Virus record (IMG/VR): IMGVR_UViG_3300046000_002675
Coordinates: 1 to 34,099 of that record
DNA length: 34,099 nucleotides
Strand: one strand, 5' to 3'
From: a virus
Part shown: positions 29,105-34,099 of the stretch, in pieces
Numbering within the stretch: the stretch's first letter is position 1
How the letters are laid out: the number at the start of each line of letters is the position of its first letter
Position numbers and translations under genes: made by a program
Notes under the pieces: generated by a model
The model's input: the letters and a program-made list of their open reading frames with translations, nothing else
Databases searched by the model: none
What the model was told of the DNA's origin: nothing

Positions 29105-29886
29105 TATGATAACGGTGGTAAATTCCAATTAACTTTAGCTGCTTCCTTATCTCCTTTCGCAATGTCAAAATATGGGTGCTTATCCTTGCCTTTGCTTTTA
29201 AACACATAGCCATCTTGTCCTGCATTCATACGAAACAATGGCGGCACATCTTCGGGCGGTGTGAACTTGCTCAAATCTGTTTCTTGCCCCTCTGATAGTT
29301 GTATTACGGTACAACGACAACGCCATCCGTTTGGTGGATAGTATTGTTTCCAAAAGGGGTCGCTTATTGGGCGAATGATGTTGTCTAATGCTGCGTGTGT
29401 TGGTCTTACTCTGCCATCACCAACGGTTTGATATTGTAATAATGGCAACACATCGGCATCTATTTCAATACGCTTCCAGTCCGATGCCATCCTTGCTGAT
29501 GCTTTGGCGGTTTGATATTCGGCTTGTAAATAGTCTTGGTTATAGATGCCAAATATAGGCTCTGCTGCGCGTTTAAATGCGTAAAAGTTGCTTTGATATT
29601 CAGGCACTGCTAACAATGCAGTTAACGCTTTGGTTTGTTGGTAGGTTTTCGCACCACTAAACACGTAGATGTTATTCAACAGGTCAGCAGTCAACACCTC
29701 ATCCACAACTGGTGCAAGGTCAATGCCATCTTTTAAATACTTTGCAGTCTTCAAATAGATTCCTGTTGGCAACTGTTGTGGATTAACCGCACCTATCCAC
29801 ACATCGTTAGAGAAACGATTGAAGTCGTTTTCATCGAATGGGGTTGGTGGGTCAACTTCCTTACCTACGTTGCAAAATCCGCACAT
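29104..29886 (-). CDS. Minor head protein, MuF-like
   Basis: A 260-residue protein with AEYQTAKASARMASDW and the signature VRPTHAALDNI, then PPNGWRCRCTVIQLSEGQ, typical of the Mu gpF-like minor head / morphogenesis proteins. The N-terminus has two cysteines (MCGFCN). It is injected or acts at the portal in related phages. Downstream of the portal and overlapping it by one base, as in Mu-like phages. Confidence 0.88.
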   Translation of the reverse strand: MCGFCNVGKEVDPPTPFDENDFNRFSNDVWIGAVNPQQLPTGIYLKTAKYLKDGIDLAPVVDEVLTADLLNNIYVFSGAKTYQQTKALTALLAVPEYQSNFYAFKRAAEPIFGIYNQDYLQAEYQTAKASARMASDWKRIEIDADVLPLLQYQTVGDGRVRPTHAALDNIIRPISDPFWKQYYPPNGWRCRCTVIQLSEGQETDLSKFTPPEDVPPLFRMNAGQDGYVFKSKGKDKHPYFDIAKGDKEAAKVNWNLPPLS

Positions 29887-31106
29887 TACTTATAAAGGTT
29901 ACGCAGTTTGTTTTCTACCTTAATTACTTCTTCTTCTTCATTGGCTTCGGGCAGTTCATCCATTATCTCAACACCGTATTTGTGTTCTAAATATTCGTGT
30001 TCTAACTTAATGCCTGCTTGCAAGAAAGATACATCAATCTTTGCTTGCTCTGCTAACGGTAAACTTTCGCTTTCATCATATTTAAAGGTGCAACCAGTTA
30101 AGTCAAAACCGTTTCTAATCATCATCGGCACTAACTGGTCTTCAATGATAAACTGCATCTTTAACGTGTCTTGTTTCGCTATCATAGCAGCAACACTTTC
30201 GTGAACATTCGCAGAACCGCTATAACTCTTTTCATCAGTTGTGCCTGTTTGCCCTAATATAATCTTACTGATTTCTGAATTGCAACGCTCCACCATTTTA
30301 TCGAATACTGCATAGGCATCTGTTCTGCTTGCTTGCATCAATTCGATGTTATCGTTTAAATCCAAAACCGCCCACGAAGCTACACCCATATTGCGCAACA
30401 TATTCTCCATGTTTTTACGTGTCAATTCATCACGCACATCGGTCTTGCCAACACGTATAGGGCTGCCGAATACCTCTGCAAACTCTGCCCACGCTGCCAT
30501 TGCATTTTTTTTCCAAATAACGTATGGTGCTAAATACATCATTAATCCTAAATCTTTCTTTTCGCCTACTCCGATGCACCAGTTGTTGTATGGTGCTTCA
30601 TCAAATCTTTTACCCTCTGTTACCGTTGCAGTGTTGGTGCGAACTAAACTAAATTCAGGCACTACATAAATGCGCGGTATTAGGTCAACACTTGTATATC
30701 TATCGTTAACGATTGCGCCAAATTGCACACAACTGAAACCCCAAAAGATTGAATCTAAAGCAAGGTTTTGAAAATCATAAAACCACTTTTGATTGAAGTA
30801 AGCGGTTTTGGTTTCATCCATTTCGCCATCTGCTCCACAAACCATAAAACGCTTGCACAATACCTTTGATTTACGCTGCAACATTGCCGATTGCACCTGC
30901 CCATCTAACACAATTTGTTGATAGGTTTGCATTAACAAGAAGCGGTTTGGGTACATTGGCGATTCGGCCGCCTGTAATGCTATGTTGTACTTTGTCGCAT
31001 CCTGCCTTACACGTTGCAACTGTTGCTCAAAGTCAATAGTCTTGCGTATGTTCGCCTTTTGTGGCTGCGGTTTGTTGAAGTTAAATATATCGTTATACCA
31101 AGCCAT
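29886..31106 (-). CDS. Portal protein, Mu gp29-like (DUF935)
   Basis: A 406-residue protein: LMQTYQQIVLDGQVQSAMLQ, ALDSIFWGFSCVQFGAI, VGVGEKKDLG-like GVGEKKDLGLMMYLAPYVIW, KKNAMAAWAEFAEVFGSPIR and QTGTTDEKSYSGSANVHESV are the family blocks of DUF935 portals. It forms the DNA entry ring of the head. The acidic C-terminal stretch EANEEEEVIKVENK is a feature of many portals. Order terminase - gp36-like - portal - MuF follows. Confidence 0.9.
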   Translation of the reverse strand: MAWYNDIFNFNKPQPQKANIRKTIDFEQQLQRVRQDATKYNIALQAAESPMYPNRFLLMQTYQQIVLDGQVQSAMLQRKSKVLCKRFMVCGADGEMDETKTAYFNQKWFYDFQNLALDSIFWGFSCVQFGAIVNDRYTSVDLIPRIYVVPEFSLVRTNTATVTEGKRFDEAPYNNWCIGVGEKKDLGLMMYLAPYVIWKKNAMAAWAEFAEVFGSPIRVGKTDVRDELTRKNMENMLRNMGVASWAVLDLNDNIELMQASRTDAYAVFDKMVERCNSEISKIILGQTGTTDEKSYSGSANVHESVAAMIAKQDTLKMQFIIEDQLVPMMIRNGFDLTGCTFKYDESESLPLAEQAKIDVSFLQAGIKLEHEYLEHKYGVEIMDELPEANEEEEVIKVENKLRNLYK

Positions 31107-31780
31107 TATTTAAAGAAATTATCCTGTTTGTCTAAACTGTTACCGTAACGAATACTAAAACCCTCGCTATCGGTTGTATTGATGTTCAACACCTCAGCGG
31201 TGTCTGTGCCACTTGCCCACGCATCTAACTGATCTAATGCCTCGCGGTTGCGCTCAATTCTTAATTCTGGAATGTTTCTCGGGTTAATCCGTGCGTGTAG
31301 GTTGTACAATGTCATATCCATTGCCAACTCAACAAACATAGGGTATCTGTTATCACCAACTGTCCAATAAGTTGCGTTGCTTGTTAGCACGTTAACCATT
31401 GGTGACCAGTACGCGGTTAATGTTAGCTTTTGGTTTGTGCTTGCTGCTATGGCGGTGTAAACATAGCCATCGTTATCGGTTACAATATCGCCAATAATGT
31501 ATTCGGTTGTTTTATCCCATCTGTTGAAGTCATTAACGTGTGTAATAACTTCGCCTGCAATAACTCTGTCGCGTGTTCTGTAATGGGTTGCTGCTGAATA
31601 GGCATCCATTGTGCCTAATTCGATGTCCACCATGTAACGCTGCACTAACTTTGTGCGCATTCTTGAAATGGCCTTAACCTCGCTATCGTATAAGTTTTGC
31701 GGTGTGTTCTCGGTTATTTGATTGAGGTCAACCGTTTGAATTATTGAAAGATAGTCGGAGGTTTTTAAGAATCGTGCCAT
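31106..31780 (-). CDS. Neck protein, gp36-like (DUF1320) with carbohydrate-binding-like segment
   Basis: A 224-residue protein with an N-terminal helical part (FLKTSDYLSIIQTVDLNQIT, SEVKAISRMRTKLVQRYM) and a C-terminal part (FVELAMDMTLYNLHARINPR) like DUF1320 head-tail connectors. Between them, residues about 80-130 (WDKTTEYIIGDIVTDNDGYV, then AYWSPM) carry a CBM5/12-like repeat inserted into the connector domain. It overlaps the portal by one base. It follows the terminase after 45 bases without a clear promoter. Confidence 0.7.
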   Translation of the reverse strand: MARFLKTSDYLSIIQTVDLNQITENTPQNLYDSEVKAISRMRTKLVQRYMVDIELGTMDAYSAATHYRTRDRVIAGEVITHVNDFNRWDKTTEYIIGDIVTDNDGYVYTAIAASTNQKLTLTAYWSPMVNVLTSNATYWTVGDNRYPMFVELAMDMTLYNLHARINPRNIPELRIERNREALDQLDAWASGTDTAEVLNINTTDSEGFSIRYGNSLDKQDNFFK

Positions 31781-31825
31781 GCTGCAAAATAATATAATAA
31801 ATTTTGATATTTGGTAAATATGTAA

Positions 31826-33204
31826 CTAAAATCTACTAACTGATTTATACTCTGCATCTCTACCAACAACAACAAGCGGTTTGATAATGCCTGTTTGAAA
31901 GCGTGCGTATTGTGAAGCGAAAACTGTTGTAATCAAATAACGTGTTAAGTCAACAATATGCGAATATGGTTGGTAGCTTACCTTTGTCACTGGATCGGTT
32001 ACCGTTCTTTTATCTGGTTTACCGTTTTTGTCTTCTTTTGTGTTTTCAAAGTCTAATATAGCAACTCTGCAACTTTCATCCACAACAAAGCTAATGCCTT
32101 GCTCATTATACTCTAAAATAGCATTAAAGAAGTCAGCACTTGGTCGCACATTCGGGTTTGATTTCGATACGCGCCTAATCGGTTTAACCTCATCCAATTC
32201 GTTAATCAATAGTCGAAACAAGTCAAAGCCTTTCTCCTGCTTAACATCATCCTTTTGGCTGGTACTATCACCACAAACGTAAACAAATCCGCTATGCCTC
32301 CATTGTCGAAGTTTGGCTAATATTGTGCGCCCCATTACCTTAGTGGTGTTATCGGGATTTTTTAAAGCAATGCAATCAATCATTCTAATTTCGTTTTCAT
32401 CTGATATTTGGAAGATGCCACATGGGAAGTAAGGGTTTACGTTTTCATCAAATGAAAGCCAAATGGCTAATGATGGGTCGTAAGGAACTATTAAGGTATG
32501 CTTAATAGTTGACCATGACTTCAAAAACTCGCCACCGAAATCTACTTTGCCCCATTCGCCCAAAACATAAACTTTGTGCAGGTTTGGGTTTGCTTTTACC
32601 CTTTCGGTTAAGTGGTAGATGTAATCGGCATCGAGGAATGAATTGTCTTTGTAGGTCGTATGTAATATCAATGTTTCGGTGTCGGGTACATCAAAGAACC
32701 TACGCTTTAACCAGTGTTGCTCACTAATGGGGTTAAATGTGATAATAAACTGTTTGTAGTTTTCGGTTTCGCCTCGCACCCTTAACTCCAACTGATTGAA
32801 ATCTAATTCATCCAACTCGGTAGCTTCCTCGCACCAAACAGATGTGATGCCTGCAATGGATTTAATCTTTTCGGGGTCATCCATACCAGCACAAAGTATT
32901 TCGTTTCCTGTTGCGTTGTGAGTAAAACGCATCTCGGACTTGTTTATGGTAAATTCGCTAAATATATCGTACTCTAATAGCTTATCTACCAACAACTGAT
33001 AGATACTGTTACGAATAGTTGTTGCCACCTTTCTAATGCACAATATACGATGTCCGCGCTCGGTTGTAACTCGCAGGATTATCTTTTGGACTGCTGCGAT
33101 TGATTTGCCACTGCCAATCAGCCCGCCCCGCCTTTCAATACCAAGTATCTATGTTGGCTTTGAATAGCGGGGCGATATGCTTCATTTAGTTTTACTTTTG
33201 TCAT
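31826..33204 (-). CDS. Terminase large subunit (PBSX-like), reading frame split at the P-loop
   Basis: The ATPase-nuclease that packages DNA through the portal. The true 5' end is the ATG at 33204: MTKVKLNEAYRPAIQ, then HRYLVLKGGAG, 28 codons, closed by TGA (33120-33118). The rest continues in the -1 frame as SGKSIAAVQKIILRV from 33112 to 31826 (428 residues), with Walker B-like SVWCEEATEL, then FIITFNPISEQHW and the nuclease half with VYVCGDSTSQKDD. The canonical P-loop GGAGSGKS is therefore broken by exactly 8 bases between the second GGC and AGT. A combined product would be 456 residues, normal for the family. Either a recoding event (an 8-base hop between two GGC codons, or a -1 shift giving GLIGSGKS), a real lesion or an assembly error explains it. 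Confidence 0.85.
33113..33123 (-). other. 8-base interruption in terminase P-loop with matched GGC codons
   Basis: On the minus strand GGC TGATT GGC: a Gly codon (33123-33121), a stop codon TGA plus TT (33120-33116) and a second Gly codon (33115-33113), followed by AGT GGC AAA. Matched take-off and landing codons around a stop are the layout of translational bypassing (as in T4 gene 60, though much shorter here). Confidence 0.6.
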
Positions 33205-33454
33205 CAACAAATTCTAATTGCCATAATTTTATTTGTTCTCCTTTCGTAGTCAAATCAGCATTAACCGATGTTGGTATCAATTTGGCTGCTAACTTGTAAA
33301 ACTCGGTTGTGTTTTCTTTGGCCCAATTTGCAAGGTTTGCATCTGAATCGTCTTGCAGTTGGTTAAACGCAACTTCAAACGCTTCTTTAACCGATTTGGT
33401 CAGTTTGTTTGTTGCTCCCTTTGGTTTGCCTTTATTGCCTTTAGTAAAGCCCAT
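33182..33454 (-). CDS. Small terminase-like protein, 90 aa
   Basis: The product begins with a basic, glycine-rich segment (GFTKGNKGKPKGATNKLTKS), then a helical part (EAFEVAFNQLQDD, LANWAKENTTEFYKLAAKLI). This GNxGxPxGxxN pattern followed by a helical domain is typical of small genes directly upstream of phage large terminases (DUF5681-like). It probably serves as terminase small subunit or DNA-recognition factor. Its 3' end overlaps the terminase start at 33204 by 23 bases. Confidence 0.7.
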   Translation of the reverse strand: MGFTKGNKGKPKGATNKLTKSVKEAFEVAFNQLQDDSDANLANWAKENTTEFYKLAAKLIPTSVNADLTTKGEQIKLWQLEFVDDKSKTK

Positions 33455-33505
33455 TTGTGTGTATTTTCGTGTAATTTACACGCTTTCATACCACAAAGAT
33501 AAGTA

Positions 33506-33838
33506 TTATTTTAATAAGTTAAGTATTAGCATCTGAAACTCCTCAAGTGACCGAATGATGTGATACTGGAAGCCTTGACTTATAGCTAATGCTGCCCACT
33601 CTTTTTGACCAACTGACTGCGACCCATCTGATGTTTTAAACTCAATCATAAAAGCATTGCTTTGGTAGTAAAGCACCATATCACTTCGACCTGCTATTAA
33701 ACCTTTAGCTTTGTTTCTTGCACCATCAATCTTGTTCTTAGAATTGTTAAGGTTATAACACAATAAGCCACGCAAATGTGGGTAGGTGTTATGAAACCAA
33801 ACGTAACAATCTTGGTGTAGTTTATCTTCTGAGTACAT
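33506..33838 (-). CDS. VRR-NUC nuclease
   Basis: A 110-residue PD-(D/E)XK-type nuclease: GLIAGRSDMVLY with D53, then FMIEFKTSDG with E66 and K68, and QSVGQKEW, the full VRR-NUC signature. Stand-alone VRR-NUC enzymes in phages are thought to cut branched or recombination intermediates, or to help packaging. The gene overlaps the helicase 3' end by 17 bases and leads into the small terminase-like gene after 51 bases, linking replication and packaging modules. Confidence 0.88.
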   Translation of the reverse strand: MYSEDKLHQDCYVWFHNTYPHLRGLLCYNLNNSKNKIDGARNKAKGLIAGRSDMVLYYQSNAFMIEFKTSDGSQSVGQKEWAALAISQGFQYHIIRSLEEFQMLILNLLK

Positions 33839-34099
33839 TAAATCTATCTTTATTAAAGTGAATCCAACCTTTTTTATATCCCATCATTGTAATAAACTCA
33901 ATTGCATCATCGTAATCAGTTAGTGAGTGTAATATAAACGCGGGCTTAACTAATTTAGCTTTGCACATTGCTACCCTCTCAATGTTGTTTCTAATCAATG
34001 CTAATTTATTAAGTTTAGGCTTTGGCAAAAGTATTAATTCTGCCATTTCGTTTTCTGTTTTTGTTTTAGGAATGTAAACATAGCCGCAAAATTTACTCT
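33822..34099 (-). CDS. SF2 helicase, C-terminal part (continues from base 1264 to 1)
   Basis: This is the 3' end of the helicase gene. Bases 33971-34096 duplicate 1-126; the unique part 33970-33822 adds 49 residues (MCKAKLVKPAFILHSLTDYD, then MMGYKKGWIHFNKDRF). An apparent ATG at 34046 is an internal methionine of the gene, not a start. The last three bases of the contig (34097-34099) differ from 127-129 and would change the zinc-ribbon cysteine C380 to serine, so they are probably an end artefact. Confidence 0.9.
   Translation of the reverse strand, partial: SKFCGYVYIPKTKTENEMAELILLPKPKLNKLALIRNNIERVAMCKAKLVKPAFILHSLTDYDDAIEFITMMGYKKGWIHFNKDRFNVLRR
33971..34096. repeat. Terminal direct repeat, right copy
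   Basis: Identical to bases 1-126. The three bases after it (TCT) differ from the left copy (AAA). Removing one copy closes a circle of about 33,970 bp. Confidence 0.95.

Noticed and set aside
31826-33043. Terminase starting at the TTG at 33043
   Set aside because: It would lack the P-loop; the same frame extends upstream to SGKS at 33112 and the rest of the N-terminus lies in the other frame.
33113-33123. Intron or intein in the terminase
   Set aside because: An 8-base interruption is far too short for either.
33140-33185. ATG at 33185 overlapping the small terminase-like stop (ATGA) as terminase start
   Set aside because: That frame gives MKHIAPLFKANIDTWY and stops; the ATG at 33204 in another frame gives the family-like EAYRP...RYLVLKGGAG, so 33185 is a chance ATG.
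33822-34046. Separate 74-residue gene at the right end
   Set aside because: It is the in-frame C-terminus of the helicase once the circular map is closed.
1-34099. tRNA genes, CRISPR arrays, reverse transcriptase/diversity-generating repeats
   Set aside because: None seen on reading both strands; no spaced direct repeats, no template/variable repeat pair beside the fibre genes. A tRNAscan run would be the decisive test.
1-34099. Stop codon reassignment (e.g. TAG read as an amino acid)
   Set aside because: TAG, TGA and TAA all end genes at natural boundaries, e.g. TAG at the chaperone and the ribbon-helix-helix gene; only the terminase gap needs explanation.

Overview
The window is a complete small tailed-phage genome from a Bacteroidota host, presented as a linear contig. 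Bases 1-126 recur exactly at 33971-34096, and the helicase gene that runs off the left end continues in frame from the right end, so the molecule is circular or circularly permuted with a unit of about 33,970 bp. The host assignment rests on four things. Promoters fit the Bacteroidota pattern TTTG / about 19-22 bp / TAnnTTTG. Gene starts lack Shine-Dalgarno sequences and have A/C-rich leaders instead. The primase begins with a VirE_N (BT4734-like) domain. DUF3127- and DUF2586-type proteins are present. The virion is a contractile-tailed myovirus with Mu-like head-neck genes (gp29-like portal, MuF, gpG-like, gp36-like). I see no transposase, integrase or repressor-integrase module.

Layout. (1) 1-4163, minus strand: SF2 helicase, VirE_N primase-SF3 helicase and a small protein sharing the primase C-terminus. 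A promoter and a leader with three inverted repeats precede the primase. (2) 4164-4402: AT-rich intergenic region with a perfect DnaA box, a candidate origin, bounded by a strong hairpin. (3) 4452-8857, minus strand: early operon with Gp157-like protein, RecT-like protein, DUF3127 OB-fold protein, an HTH protein, a DNA methyltransferase and small unknowns. (4) 8858-8980: divergent promoter region. (5) 8981-13022, plus strand: small proteins, two units that look like integron gene cassettes (one carries a second DNA methyltransferase), then the lysis genes: M15 endolysin, holin-like protein and a probable one-component spanin. (6) 13220-33838, minus strand: small membrane proteins, tail fibres, baseplate, tape measure, frameshifted tail-assembly chaperone, tube, sheath, major capsid, protease-scaffold, a plus-strand ribbon-helix-helix regulator pocket, fibre and wedge genes, neck, MuF, portal, terminase and a VRR-NUC nuclease that leads back into the helicase.

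How it works together: the early operon supplies recombination and ssDNA-binding functions and DNA methylation; the primase and helicase replicate the genome; the long minus-strand block builds the particle; the plus-strand block lyses the cell.

The four most interesting points are these. First, cassette-like units with attC-like ends at 9761-10806, where each unit's 3' core is complementary to its own 5' end. Second, the terminase P-loop (LVLKGGAG / SGKS) is split by 8 bases that begin with a stop codon and lie between two GGC codons. Third, a ribbon-helix-helix gene with its own operator and promoter sits inside the structural block. Fourth, a candidate origin and structured leader lie at the replication genes. 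All functional names come from reading motifs; no database search was possible.
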